Numbered from the stretch's first letter, positions 43,675 to 53,416 are shown. The stretch is 64,000 nt of DNA from Rhizobiaceae bacterium (GCA_028279875.1 JANQMU010000061.1:62001-126000), one strand, 5' to 3'. Numbers and translations are program-made. The notes: generated by a model from the sequence alone, not told the origin.

Positions 43675-46034
43675 ACACGATGACCGTTCACAATGACGCA
43701 AGGGCGCAGCGCCTGTCCGATGCGGACGCCCTGGCGCTGCTTGATCAGCCGCAGGACATTCTGCTTGCCCGAGCAGCAGCCGTGCGCGATGCCGGCCACG
43801 GACGGCTGGTCAGCTATTCGCGCAAGGTGTTCATCCCGCTCACCCAACTGTGCCGCGACGTCTGCCATTACTGCATCTTTGCAAAGGCGCCGAGAAAGCT
43901 GGTGTCCGCCTATCTCAGCCCGAAAGAGGTTGTGGAAATCGCCCTGCAGGGCAACAAGGCCGGGTGCAAGGAAGCCCTCTTCACACTCGGCGACAAGCCG
44001 GAACTGCGTTATCCGGCGGCGCGCCGCGCGCTGGACGAACTTGGCTATGGCAGCACTCTTGAATATTTGCGCGCAATGGCCGAACTGGTCTTCAACGAAA
44101 CCGGTTTGCTGCCGCATCTGAACCCCGGTGTCATGGATGCCGACGAAATCGCCTCGCTGCGTGAGGTTTCGGTATCGATGGGCATCATGCTGGAAAACGT
44201 GGCGTCGCGCCTGACGGAAAAAGGCGGTTGCCACCACGGCTCGCCTGACAAGGACCCGGCCCTGCGTCTGGCAACCATCGAGGAGGCCGGCCGGCAAAAA
44301 GTACCATTTACCAGCGGTATTCTGATCGGCATCGGCGAAACCCGCCGGGAACGCATTGAAAGTCTGCTTGCCCTTCGCCGGCTGCACGATCAACACCGTC
44401 ACCTTCAGGAAATCATCATTCAGAACTTCCGCGCCAAGCCCGGCACCCGCATGGCCGGTGCTCCCGAGCCGGACCTTGCCGACCTTCAGTGGACGATTGC
44501 CGTTGCGCGCCTGATTTTCGGGCCTGAAATGTCAATCCAGACACCCCCGAACCTTTCAAAAGGATCGGCATGCCAACTGATCTCCAGCGGCCTGAACGAC
44601 TGGGGCGGCGTGTCGCCGGTGACGCCCGATCACGTCAATCCGGAGGCACCCTGGCCGCATCTGGAAACCCTCGCGGGCGACACGGCCTCCGCCGGCAAGA
44701 TCCTGGTTGAGCGGCTGGGTGTCTATCCGCAGTTCGCGCACCATGGCGATCGCTGGCTTGATGCCCGTATGCGTGCGCCAGTCCTCGACGCAATCGACGC
44801 TGATGGCCTGGCGCGGACCGACGACTGGTTTCCGGGCGTCGCGGGCCAAACTTTGCCGAAAAACCCGACCACGCCAGGCTTCATAAGGGACCGCGCGCTC
44901 AACCGCATTCTTGAACGTGCGGTGGATGGCGGCGATCTGCGGCTGCGTGAGATACAACGCCTGCTTGCTGCCCGCGACGGCGAGATGCCGGAGGTCGCCC
45001 GGGCCGCGGATACGCTGCGCCGCCGCGTTTGCGGCGATACCGTCAGCTATGTGGTTACGCGCAACATCAACTATACGAATATCTGCTACTTCAAGTGCCG
45101 GTTCTGTGCATTCTCAAAGGGCAAGACAAGCGAGAACCTGCGCGGCCGTCCCTATGATCTGAGCCTTGAGGAGACTAGCAGACGCGCAAGAGAGGCATGG
45201 GATCGCGGCGCGGTTGAAGTGTGCCTGCAGGGTGGCATTCATCCGAACTACACCGGTCAGACCTATCTCGACATTGTCAAGGCCATCAAGTCGACCGTTC
45301 CGGACATTCACGTCCATGCCTTTTCACCGCTCGAGATCCATCAGGGCGCGCTGACGCTTGGACTCCCGATTGCCGAATTTCTCGGCCAGTTGATCGAGGC
45401 CGGCCTTGGCAGCCTGCCCGGCACCGCCGCAGAAATACTCGATGACGCGGTGCGCGACAGGCTTTGCCCGGACAAGATCAACACGGATGAATGGTTCGAT
45501 GTCATCGACACGGCCCATCGGCTTGGACTGAAAACCACCTCGACAATCATGTATGGCCATATCGACCGGCCGATGAACTGGGCGCGTCATCTGCTGCGGT
45601 TGCGCGAGCAGCAGCAGCGCACGGGCGGCTTCAGCGAGTTCGTGCCCCTGCCCTTCGTGCACATGGAGGCGCCGATCTATCTCAAGGGCGCCAGCCGCCG
45701 CGGCCCGACCTGGCGCGAAGCGCTTCTGATGCACGCGGTGGCGCGCCTGACGCTGAACCCGCATATCACCAATATCCAGGCATCATGGGTCAAGCTTGGC
45801 CCGGAAGGGCTTGCCGCCTGTCTATCCGCCGGCGTCAACGATATTGGCGGGACGCTGATGAACGAAACGATCACCCGTTCCGCCGGTGCCGATCACGGTC
45901 AGGAAATGACGCCTGAAGCGATGGAAGCGCTGTTGGCAGGTGTGGGCCGGCCGTCGCGTCAGCGCACGACGCTGTACGGCAACGCACCGGCAGACCGTCG
46001 ACGGGCGTCTTTCACCGACAGCGCCACAGTCTGA
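43671..46034 (+). CDS. cofGH: Bifunctional FO synthase (CofG-CofH fusion, FbiC-like)
   Basis: 787 residues with two radical SAM domains. The CofG half has CRDVCHYC (C61, C65, C68) and the CofH half has CYFKCRFC (C472, C476, C479), each a 4Fe-4S/AdoMet motif. Together they join tyrosine to 5-amino-6-ribitylaminouracil and close the deazaflavin ring to give FO. The actinobacterial-style fusion, where archaea use two proteins, hints at lateral origin. Both cluster motifs are intact and no truncation is seen, so it should be active. Last gene of the operon, convergent with the TRAP genes 28 bases away. The genes that would turn FO into F420 (cofD, cofE) are not in the window. Confidence 0.93.
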   Translation: MNTMTVHNDARAQRLSDADALALLDQPQDILLARAAAVRDAGHGRLVSYSRKVFIPLTQLCRDVCHYCIFAKAPRKLVSAYLSPKEVVEIALQGNKAGCKEALFTLGDKPELRYPAARRALDELGYGSTLEYLRAMAELVFNETGLLPHLNPGVMDADEIASLREVSVSMGIMLENVASRLTEKGGCHHGSPDKDPALRLATIEEAGRQKVPFTSGILIGIGETRRERIESLLALRRLHDQHRHLQEIIIQNFRAKPGTRMAGAPEPDLADLQWTIAVARLIFGPEMSIQTPPNLSKGSACQLISSGLNDWGGVSPVTPDHVNPEAPWPHLETLAGDTASAGKILVERLGVYPQFAHHGDRWLDARMRAPVLDAIDADGLARTDDWFPGVAGQTLPKNPTTPGFIRDRALNRILERAVDGGDLRLREIQRLLAARDGEMPEVARAADTLRRRVCGDTVSYVVTRNINYTNICYFKCRFCAFSKGKTSENLRGRPYDLSLEETSRRAREAWDRGAVEVCLQGGIHPNYTGQTYLDIVKAIKSTVPDIHVHAFSPLEIHQGALTLGLPIAEFLGQLIEAGLGSLPGTAAEILDDAVRDRLCPDKINTDEWFDVIDTAHRLGLKTTSTIMYGHIDRPMNWARHLLRLREQQQRTGGFSEFVPLPFVHMEAPIYLKGASRRGPTWREALLMHAVARLTLNPHITNIQASWVKLGPEGLAACLSAGVNDIGGTLMNETITRSAGADHGQEMTPEAMEALLAGVGRPSRQRTTLYGNAPADRRRASFTDSATV

Positions 46035-46062
46035 ACCTGCCAATTGAGTTCGGTAAGGGCTA

Positions 46063-47376
46063 CTATCCCGTCAGGTCGGGCAGCCAGGTTGCAATGCCCG
46101 GAAAAACGATGATAACGGCAATCCCCAGCAGAAACAGCATCACGAACGGCCAGGTCGCCTTGTAGACGTCGCTGATGGTCATTTCCGGGACCACAGCCTT
46201 GAAGGCAAACAGCGTATAGCCGAAGGGCGGCGTGATTGCGCCAAGCGTGATGTTGATCAGGAATAACAGCCAGAACCATACCGGATCGAAGCCGAGGCTG
46301 GTGACCACCGGCTGATAGATCGGAATGGTGAGCAGGATCACGGCTATGGTGTCGATGAACATGCACAGCACAAACGGCACCGCCAGCATTATGAGCAGCA
46401 TGACGACGGGGCTGAAGCCAAGATTGGCCACCAGTTGCACGAGCTCGCTCGTCGCGCCGGTAAAAGCCAGCAATTGCGTAAACATTTTCGACATGACCAT
46501 GATGGCGAGGATCATCGCCGAGACGGTGATCGACGCCATGACCGATTCCCAGATCATTCTGAAATTGAGATTGCGGTAGATGGCTGCGGTGATCAGAGCG
46601 CCGAGCACGCCCGTTGCCGCCGATTCAGAAGGCGTTGCAATGCCCAGCATGATAAAGCCCATGACGGAAAAGATCACGATTGCAAACGGCAGGATGCGCA
46701 TCAGCGCGATCGCCTGCTCGACAATGGATATCTCTCCCCGCTCGGAGGTCACATTTGCAGGCGCCAGTTGCGAATTCATGCCTATGCGCACAAACACATA
46801 GATGAGAAATATGCCTCCGAGCAGCAATCCCGGCATAACGCCGGCGATCAACAGCTTGGCAATCGACACATCGGCGATCGATCCGACGATGATCGCCAAC
46901 AGGCTGGGTGGAATGATCGGGGCCAGGCTGGCGCCGCTGACAATCAGACCCGCTGCAATATCACGGTCGTAGCCGCGTGCCTGCATACCCGGCATGATCG
47001 CCCGGCCAAGCATTGCCGCAACGGCCATGGCAACACCCGACAACGCACCGAAAACGGCGGAAAGAACCACGACGAGCACATACTGGCGACCGCGCACGCG
47101 ACCGACGAGCTTGTCGATTGAATCGAACAGCACATCCATTGTGCCAGACCGGAACAGAAGCTCGCCCATCAGGATAAACAGCGGGATGGAAGCGAGGGAC
47201 GTTATGGAGGCGGTATCCAGGATGCTGTTGGCAAACATCGGATAACCGGCCGGTCCGATGATGAAATAGATACCGGTCAGTATCGCGAACAGGAAGGCCA
47301 GGAAAATCGGCGCGCCCGACAAAAACAGCGCGAACAGGATGGCCACGCCGGCAAGGAGGGTCACGTACCATTCCAT
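46063..47376 (-). CDS. TRAP transporter large permease (DctM)
   Basis: 437 residues, nearly all membrane-spanning (about 12-13 segments). Recognisable DctM features are LASIPLFILMGELLFRSG, GALSGVAMAVAAMLG, PIIPPSLLAIIVGSIADVS and the C-terminal GAITPPFGYTLFAFK. It couples sodium or proton entry to substrate import. One-base overlap with dctQ. Shares its promoter control with the HyuAB/F420 operon through the operator near 49094. Confidence 0.92.
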   Translation of the reverse strand: MEWYVTLLAGVAILFALFLSGAPIFLAFLFAILTGIYFIIGPAGYPMFANSILDTASITSLASIPLFILMGELLFRSGTMDVLFDSIDKLVGRVRGRQYVLVVVLSAVFGALSGVAMAVAAMLGRAIMPGMQARGYDRDIAAGLIVSGASLAPIIPPSLLAIIVGSIADVSIAKLLIAGVMPGLLLGGIFLIYVFVRIGMNSQLAPANVTSERGEISIVEQAIALMRILPFAIVIFSVMGFIMLGIATPSESAATGVLGALITAAIYRNLNFRMIWESVMASITVSAMILAIMVMSKMFTQLLAFTGATSELVQLVANLGFSPVVMLLIMLAVPFVLCMFIDTIAVILLTIPIYQPVVTSLGFDPVWFWLLFLINITLGAITPPFGYTLFAFKAVVPEMTISDVYKATWPFVMLFLLGIAVIIVFPGIATWLPDLTG

Positions 47377-47897
47377 CAGCCGGGTCTTTCGGCAATGACA
47401 TCACCGCGGACCCGCTGCGATGCCGGCGCATAGCGCAGGAAATAGATCGCACTGAGGGCGAGGCCGAATGTGATGAAACTCGAAATCCACCATTGGGGGA
47501 CGGGCACAATCGCCAGCGTTTCAATGCCTTTGCTGTACTGGCGGATGTTTTCCTCAAGGCTGATATATGCGGCAAAGCCCAGACAGCAAAAGCCGATCAA
47601 ATTGATGCAAGTGTGCATTGCATCCGCCAGTGCCTCAGGCACGATTTCAACAAGGATTGTCACTGCGACATGCCCCTTGTCCATGGTGACTTTCGGCAGA
47701 GCCAGGAAGATCGACGCGCAGAGTGCGTAGGACACAAAATCGCTGACCCAGGCGGTCGGGGCGTTGAAGAAGTAACGCGTGATAACTTCGTAGACATAGG
47801 AGGCAACGATGCCGATCAATCCGATCGCGGCCAATACCGCGGCCGCCTGGGTAAGCCCGTCGTGAACTTTATAGATCCTGGCAAGAACACGGTTCAT
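47376..47897 (-). CDS. TRAP transporter small permease (DctQ)
   Basis: 173 residues with four membrane helices and the DctQ motif YVYEVITRYFFNAPTAWVSD near residues 30-50. It pairs with DctM in the inner membrane. It begins 124 bases after the binding-protein stop. Confidence 0.9.
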   Translation of the reverse strand: MNRVLARIYKVHDGLTQAAAVLAAIGLIGIVASYVYEVITRYFFNAPTAWVSDFVSYALCASIFLALPKVTMDKGHVAVTILVEIVPEALADAMHTCINLIGFCCLGFAAYISLEENIRQYSKGIETLAIVPVPQWWISSFITFGLALSAIYFLRYAPASQRVRGDVIAERPG

Positions 47898-48021
47898 CGC
47901 AAGAGTGGTCCTGTCGCCTTTGTGTGAGGCCCCCGCTTCAACCTATCGCGTCCGCAGAAAACAAGTCCAATTCTGAAAAATCCGCCGCGGAAACCGCGGC
48001 GGAATGGCCCTGGGAGCCGAC

Positions 48022-48996
48022 TTACATACCCTTCGAGGCAACAAAGTCGCGGAAGGCTTCTCCGGTCGCACCGGATTTTTCAATTGCGACTTCCATCGCA
48101 CGGTCGGCAAACAGCTTGTTTGCCTCTTCGAGTGAATAACCGATACTTGTGGCCTTGGCGCCGCCCTCAACCATCATGGCGTTTTCTTCTTCGAGCAGCT
48201 TGTTGAAGATGCCGACGGTGTCCTGCTCGAGCTTGTGGCCGGCCTTGAGCAAGGCTTCTTGTGTATCCGCGTCCAGGGCGTTCCACTTGTCGAGATTCAT
48301 CATGATCAGATATGAAACCGTGCCGAAGGCAGGTTCCGCCAGATAGGGCGTGACCTCGTGGAACTTGAAGCCGACCGCGCCGACCGTTGGCCAAACCAGC
48401 CCGTCGATGACACCCTTTTCGGCGGCGGAATAGAGTTCGCCGAAAGGTATGACGACGGCCGTCCCGCCGAGGGAACCGACGATCTTGTTGTAGGACGGAA
48501 GCGCGCGAATCTTCATGCCGTCCAGCTTCTTGTCCGGATCCATCTCGTCCTTCAGGAAAAAGCGAAATCCGGTTGTGGCGGTCGGGATCGAAAGAACCTT
48601 GAGATTCTGTGTTTCCTGGTAATGCTTGTCGACCCAGTCCCATACACCGCTGGTGCGTCGCTTTTCGATGTCGCCATCCACGGCATCAATGGCAGCACCG
48701 ATGCCTGTCGTGCCAGTGTGATAGAGACCGTGCGTATAGATGAGATCGAACACGCCGGATGAAACCGGCTGCAGCTGCTTGCCGCCGGGCACAACCTCCG
48801 GCCCGCTCGGCTTGATCGAAACATCTCCGCCGGTCATATCTTCCACCAGCTTGATGTAGCCGTAGGCCATATTGGCTGTGCCGGAGTGGTTGGGCCCCCA
48901 CGCGGTGAGCATCTTCATATCCTCAGCCGTCGACCCGGCCGTCGAAATTGCCAGCCCTACCGTTGCGGCGGCCAATACTCCAAGAAGCTTCTTCAT
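48022..48996 (-). CDS. TRAP transporter substrate-binding protein (DctP)
   Basis: 324 residues from ATG 48996, preceded by TTGGAGGAACC. Signal peptide KKLLGVLAAATVGLAISTAG ends near STAED. Mature features are GPEVVPGGKQLQPVSSGVFD, FFLKDEMDPDKKLDGMKIRA with the carboxylate-binding arginine region, and DGLVWPTVGAVGFKFHEVTP. It resembles DctP proteins for organic acids. First gene of the transporter operon, which shares the MarR-type operator with the HyuAB/F420 operon, so it should deliver that operon's substrate. Confidence 0.92.
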   Translation of the reverse strand: MKKLLGVLAAATVGLAISTAGSTAEDMKMLTAWGPNHSGTANMAYGYIKLVEDMTGGDVSIKPSGPEVVPGGKQLQPVSSGVFDLIYTHGLYHTGTTGIGAAIDAVDGDIEKRRTSGVWDWVDKHYQETQNLKVLSIPTATTGFRFFLKDEMDPDKKLDGMKIRALPSYNKIVGSLGGTAVVIPFGELYSAAEKGVIDGLVWPTVGAVGFKFHEVTPYLAEPAFGTVSYLIMMNLDKWNALDADTQEALLKAGHKLEQDTVGIFNKLLEEENAMMVEGGAKATSIGYSLEEANKLFADRAMEVAIEKSGATGEAFRDFVASKGM

Positions 48997-49088
48997 TTGG
49001 TTCCTCCAATTTGCCGTTGAGTTTACAGCTGTTTCCGCTGCTTGTTCGATTCGGCCGATCGCCGGATCTTTCGGTCTGTCCGGCAAAT

Positions 49089-49117
49089 ATTATGTAGTAT
49101 ACTACCTATTTTGTCAA
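49089..49117 (-). promoter_or_regulatory. Promoter and operator of the TRAP transporter operon
   Basis: On the minus strand consensus TTGACA (49117-49112), a 17-base spacer and CATAAT (49094-49089) form a strong promoter. The palindrome GTAGTATACTAC (49094-49105) lies in the spacer. It is the second copy of the 17-mer at 34504-34520. Repressor occupancy would prevent polymerase binding. Confidence 0.78.
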
Positions 49118-49248
49118 CAATTGAAATCATTGGATAATTCCCGTTGTTCACCCCTTTGATATGATTAAAAGACCGGAGTGAGGCAGTGCTGGCTCAACGC
49201 ATCCCGCGCCTAACAGACCGTCCGCAATTCTGACCACGGCGCCGTCAT

Positions 49249-50157
49249 TTATGTGGGGATGTCGGCTTCGATCGTGACTTTCAGCCAGTCCCGGAAGGCA
49301 ATTGCGGGCGCATAGTCAATGCTTTCAGAGGGCAGCATCAAGTAATAGGCCGATCTGGTGGGAACGGATTTGTCGAGGATGATGCGAAGCTCGCCCCGCT
49401 CGATTTCGCTGCGGATCAGAAACTTCGGCAAAAGGGCCACGCCCAGCCCCGCAGCGGCAGCCTGAGCGACGGTCGAAAACTGCTCGAACATCAGTCCTTG
49501 GCCCTTGGTGACCGTAACATCGCTTGCCGCCAGCCAATCCGACCAGGCCCGAGCGCGGCTTGTCAGGTGCAGCAACGACTCGTTTGCAAGATCACTCGCC
49601 TGGGTAATATCGCGCCGGTCGAGATATTGCGGTGATGCGACAGGAACCAGCTCGTCGTGCATCAAGAATGTGCCTGTCGTGTCCGGCCAATCGGGCAGGC
49701 CGAAATGAATGGCCGCGTGGAGCCCCTCCTCGCCAAAATCGAACTGTGACAGCTTGGTTACGAAATTGACGGTGATTTCCGGATTCTTTTCCAGGAATGA
49801 CGGAAAGCGCGGCATCAGCCAGCGAGTTCCGAATGTCGGCAAAATGGCGATGTTCAGAAGGCCGGCCCGCGGATTCGTTTTGATGCACAGGGACGCGGTC
49901 TGGATCCGTTTGAGCGCCAGATGGATTTCCCGTGCATAGGCGCGTCCGGCATCCGTCAGGGTGATTTTCTTGTTGGCTCTTCGAAACAGTTTGACGTCGA
50001 GTTGGTCCTCGAGTGCCCGCACCTGCCGGCTGATCGCGCCCTGTGTCAGATTGAGTTCTTCGGCCGCCGTGGTGAATCCACCGGTTCTGGCAGCGGAATC
50101 GAATGCAATGAGCATGCTCGTACTTGGCAATAACCGTCTTTGATAGAGATCATCCAT
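49249..50157 (-). CDS. LysR family regulator (GcvA-like)
   Basis: 302 residues from ATG 50157. N-terminal winged helix: LIAFDSAARTGGFTTAAEEL, NLTQGAISRQVRALEDQL and VKLFRRANKKITLTDAG. The effector domain follows (LNIAILPTFGTRWLMPRF), the hallmark of the GcvA/AmpR-like branch. It is divergent from the KamA operon, whose amino-acid substrate is a plausible effector. A role at the TRAP operon on its other side is less likely given the MarR-type operator there. Confidence 0.9.
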   Translation of the reverse strand: MDDLYQRRLLPSTSMLIAFDSAARTGGFTTAAEELNLTQGAISRQVRALEDQLDVKLFRRANKKITLTDAGRAYAREIHLALKRIQTASLCIKTNPRAGLLNIAILPTFGTRWLMPRFPSFLEKNPEITVNFVTKLSQFDFGEEGLHAAIHFGLPDWPDTTGTFLMHDELVPVASPQYLDRRDITQASDLANESLLHLTSRARAWSDWLAASDVTVTKGQGLMFEQFSTVAQAAAAGLGVALLPKFLIRSEIERGELRIILDKSVPTRSAYYLMLPSESIDYAPAIAFRDWLKVTIEADIPT

Positions 50158-50343
50158 TACCAAAAGTAACTTTCAAATGAAAATAAATCGCTTGAGCTTT
50201 AACCTATAACCTTAGACGCTTCTACATGAATTTGGCAAATTACGCCTAAATCTAGGGATTTGGGCACAAAACGCGATCCTGATGCAGGATCTGCTCATAG
50301 AGGCCGCTGATTACAATCCGAAAAATTGGGGACTTTTGGTAAT

Positions 50344-51774
50344 ATGACAAAATCTGCGAAATACGTTCCATCAGCCCGGGAACAGGGTTTTTTGGATCAG
50401 GTCCAAAACGCCAAGTACAACCGCGGAATCATTACCGGCATCAAGAAGTTCCTTACCGGCGATGTCCCGGACGACATGAAATCCTTTTATTCACGAAGCG
50501 AACTTGACGCTTTGGCGGCACTGGAAGATTCCGACCGCGACGTGCAAAAGCGCATGCCGGTCAAGATCACGCGCCACTATTTCGAGCAGGCCAAAAACAG
50601 CGTTCCGATGCAAGTTCTGATCAAGGCCAGCCCCACGGAAACGGTTGACCTCGATGGCGCCGAGGATCCTGGCAATCAGATGGACTACAGTCCCGTAGAG
50701 GGTCTGATCCACAAATATGAGCTTGGCCTCATCTATGTCGCCTCAACCTGCTCTGCCCACTGCCGGTTCTGCTACCGTGAGGAACTGATTGCAAAAAAAG
50801 ACGTCACCCGGCCGGACGGTACCGTTGCTCCGAAGGGCCTTGCCCAGATCGGCGAACTCATCCCCTATATCAGGGAGCACAATCGGCTTGTCGCCGAAAA
50901 CGGCGGCAGGCACCCCGAAACAGGCCGCGAGAAACTGCGCGAAATCCTGATGTCGGGCGGCGACCCGATGGTCCTCGGCAACAGGAACATCGCGGCATGG
51001 CTCGCTGCCCTCGCCGAGGCGGGCATCGAATCCATCCGCATCGGCACCAAGGAGCTGGCGTTTTTCCCTGACCGTTTCGACGACGCTTTACTCGATATGC
51101 TGGACCGCTTCCACGAAACCTATCCGGAAACGAACCTGCGCATCATGGTGCATTTCAACCACCCGGACGAGTTCCTGAATAAAGCGGCCGACGGCACTTA
51201 TATCGAAGATGAAAACGGCAGCCTGCAATGGCTGGACAGCACGCGGCGCGCCGTTCGCCGGTTGCGACAACGCAACTGGATCAACATCGACAACCAGGCA
51301 CCGATCATCAAGGGCATCAACAACGATCCGGATGCGCTTCGCATCATGCAGCGCGAACTCAAACGCAACGGTGTGGAGAACCACTATTTCTTCTGCGGCC
51401 GCGATATCGTCGGCCACAAGGCCTTCAATATCCCGATCGAAGAGGCATGGACAATCCTCAATGAATCGCAAAAGGGCCTTTCCGGCGTTGAAGCACATGC
51501 GCGGCTGTCGATCACCCACTACAAGGGAAAGACCGAAGTCGCGGCCGTAACGAAAGAACCGATAGCCGGTCTCCCCGGCGCCGAAAACGGTGTCCTCATC
51601 TTCAAGCTGTTGCGGTCGGCGGCGGATGCGCCGGATCGCTGCAAGGTGACCATTGTCGGCCGCAATCCGGAGGCCATCTGGTTCAGCGGCTATGATGACC
51701 GGGTGCTCTTTGACGAAGCCGAGCTCTATTCGATGTACGGTATCGGTCTTAAAGGCCTGGATCGGGCGGCATGA
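50344..51774 (+). CDS. KamA-like radical SAM amino-acid 2,3-aminomutase family protein
   Basis: 476 residues from ATG 50344. The radical SAM cluster motif is CSAHCRFC (C136, C140, C143), followed by [39 protein letters not shown] and [13 protein letters not shown], as in lysine 2,3-aminomutases. The PLP lysine usually in a GGGGK loop corresponds to HYKGKTEV here, so the loop differs and substrate may not be lysine. About 50 residues longer than classic KamA. Coupled by ATGA to a ferredoxin that could reduce its cluster and then an aminotransferase, a sensible alpha-to-beta amino acid route. Confidence 0.85.
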   Translation: MTKSAKYVPSAREQGFLDQVQNAKYNRGIITGIKKFLTGDVPDDMKSFYSRSELDALAALEDSDRDVQKRMPVKITRHYFEQAKNSVPMQVLIKASPTETVDLDGAEDPGNQMDYSPVEGLIHKYELGLIYVASTCSAHCRFCYREELIAKKDVTRPDGTVAPKGLAQIGELIPYIREHNRLVAENGGRHPETGREKLREILMSGGDPMVLGNRNIAAWLAALAEAGIESIRIGTKELAFFPDRFDDALLDMLDRFHETYPETNLRIMVHFNHPDEFLNKAADGTYIEDENGSLQWLDSTRRAVRRLRQRNWINIDNQAPIIKGINNDPDALRIMQRELKRNGVENHYFFCGRDIVGHKAFNIPIEEAWTILNESQKGLSGVEAHARLSITHYKGKTEVAAVTKEPIAGLPGAENGVLIFKLLRSAADAPDRCKVTIVGRNPEAIWFSGYDDRVLFDEAELYSMYGIGLKGLDRAA

Positions 51775-52094
51775 CTTTTGTCGTTACCGAAAACTGCATT
51801 CGCTGCAAATATACGGACTGTGTTGAAATGTGCCCGGTCGACTGTTTTTACGAGGGACCGAATTTCCTTGTCATCCACCCGGACGAATGTATCGACTGCG
51901 CCGATTGCGAACCGGTCTGCCCGGCAAATGCAATCGTCAGCGACGGTGATCTGCAGCCGCACCAACAAATGTTTGCTGAACTCAATGCCGAGCTTGCCGA
52001 ACGATGGGACAATATCGCCCTGAAGAAAGACCCACTGCCTGACGCAGCCGGATGGGACGGCCAGTCGGGCAAATTGGTGTATTTGGAGCGATGA
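51771..52094 (+). CDS. FdxA-type ferredoxin (3Fe-4S/4Fe-4S)
   Basis: 107 residues. [18 protein letters not shown] and [11 protein letters not shown] supply nine cysteines in the spacing of Azotobacter FdI/FdxA seven-iron ferredoxins, with the conserved [13 protein letters not shown] between. The C-terminal helix region is standard. ATGA overlaps on both sides make it an integral part of the operon, most likely the electron donor for the radical SAM enzyme upstream. Confidence 0.92.
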   Translation: MTFVVTENCIRCKYTDCVEMCPVDCFYEGPNFLVIHPDECIDCADCEPVCPANAIVSDGDLQPHQQMFAELNAELAERWDNIALKKDPLPDAAGWDGQSGKLVYLER

Positions 52095-53416
52095 CCGCAA
52101 TTTCGGGTGTAACGGGCGCCATGCTGATCGAGCGTGCAAAAAGCGTTCTGCCAGGCGGTGTCAGCCGCAATACGCTGCTTTATGACGGCCCGTTGCGCTA
52201 TGTTCGTCACGGCAAAGGATGCAGGGTCGTTGACGTCGATGGTCGTGAATATATCGATTTTGCCAACAACGTCGCGGTGCATATCCACGGCCATGCCTAC
52301 GAGCCGATCGTTCAGGCCGTCACACAACAGTTAAAACGCGGCACTGCCTTTACCATGGCAACTGAAGCCGAAGTGCGGTTCGCCGAACATTTGTGTTCCC
52401 GTTCACCGGCCTTTGAGAAGATCCGCTTCGTCAATTCCGGGACCGAAGCTGTCATGGCCGGTATGAAGGCAGCTCGCGCCTTCACCGGCCGGCCGAAGAT
52501 CGCCAAGGTCGAGGGAAGCTATCACGGAGCCTATGATTTTGCGGAGGTCAGCCAGGGTTCAGGCCCCGGGGACTGGGGAAGTGCCGACCACCCCGCTGCC
52601 GTGCCGCTGGCCGAGGGTACGCCGTCAGCCGTCGCTGACAACATGGTGGTGCTGCCGTTCAACGATGCCGAAAAAGCCACCACCATTCTGGACGAACACA
52701 AAAGCGAGATCGCCTGCGTGATCGTCGACCCGGTTCCGCACCGCATCGGCATGATGCCGGTTTCGCGCGTTTTCGCGAAAGCCATGCGGCATTGGGCTGA
52801 CAGAAATGGGGCTTTGCTGATGTTCGATGAGGTCATCACATTCAGAAACGGCTATGGCGGCGTCCAGGAAGGCCTCGGTATCCGACCTGACCTTACCTCC
52901 CTTGGCAAGATGATCGGCGGCGGCTTTCCGGTCGGTGCGCTGGCCGGTTGCGACGACGTCATGGCCGTCTTTGCACAGGGCGAAACAGGCCTGCGCCTGC
53001 CGCTTGCCGGCACATTCTCGGCCAATCCCGTGACCATGACAGCGGGGGTTGCCGCCATGTCGCATTATGGGCCCGAGACCGTCGCGAGACTCAATAAACT
53101 GGGGGACTATGCGCGCGCCGGCATCGCGGAGGCAATTCAATTGGCTGATGCTTGCGCAAACGTTTGCGGCGCCGGATCGCTGTTGCGCCTGCATTTGAAG
53201 GAAAGGCAGCCCCACAACTATCGGGAGGCGTATCCTTCTGAAAAGGAAAAGCGGGCAATGAACGCCCTGATCGCTGCGCTCTACGATCGCGGCATCATGA
53301 TGATCCACACCGGCTCCGCGGCGCTATCGACGCCAATGGACCATGACGACATAGATCAGCTGTCTTCGGCCGTCCATGCTGCCCTGGTATCAATCAGACC
53401 GCTTTTGGACGATTGA
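52091..53416 (+). CDS. Class III PLP aminotransferase/aminomutase (glutamate-1-semialdehyde aminomutase-like)
   Basis: 441 residues from ATG 52091, overlapping the ferredoxin stop. [29 protein letters not shown], the pyridine-nitrogen aspartate in [10 protein letters not shown] (D246) and the PLP lysine in [16 protein letters not shown] (K273) are present. It belongs to the HemL-like branch, but the operon suggests catabolic transamination of a beta-amino acid or semialdehyde. One variation is [12 protein letters not shown], where most relatives have VEPVxGNMG. Confidence 0.88.
   Translation: MTAISGVTGAMLIERAKSVLPGGVSRNTLLYDGPLRYVRHGKGCRVVDVDGREYIDFANNVAVHIHGHAYEPIVQAVTQQLKRGTAFTMATEAEVRFAEHLCSRSPAFEKIRFVNSGTEAVMAGMKAARAFTGRPKIAKVEGSYHGAYDFAEVSQGSGPGDWGSADHPAAVPLAEGTPSAVADNMVVLPFNDAEKATTILDEHKSEIACVIVDPVPHRIGMMPVSRVFAKAMRHWADRNGALLMFDEVITFRNGYGGVQEGLGIRPDLTSLGKMIGGGFPVGALAGCDDVMAVFAQGETGLRLPLAGTFSANPVTMTAGVAAMSHYGPETVARLNKLGDYARAGIAEAIQLADACANVCGAGSLLRLHLKERQPHNYREAYPSEKEKRAMNALIAALYDRGIMMIHTGSAALSTPMDHDDIDQLSSAVHAALVSIRPLLDD

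Noticed and set aside
53155-53168. CGCAAACGTTTGCG palindrome
   Set aside because: Entirely inside the aminotransferase coding region, and its outer bases do not match the LacI operator consensus.
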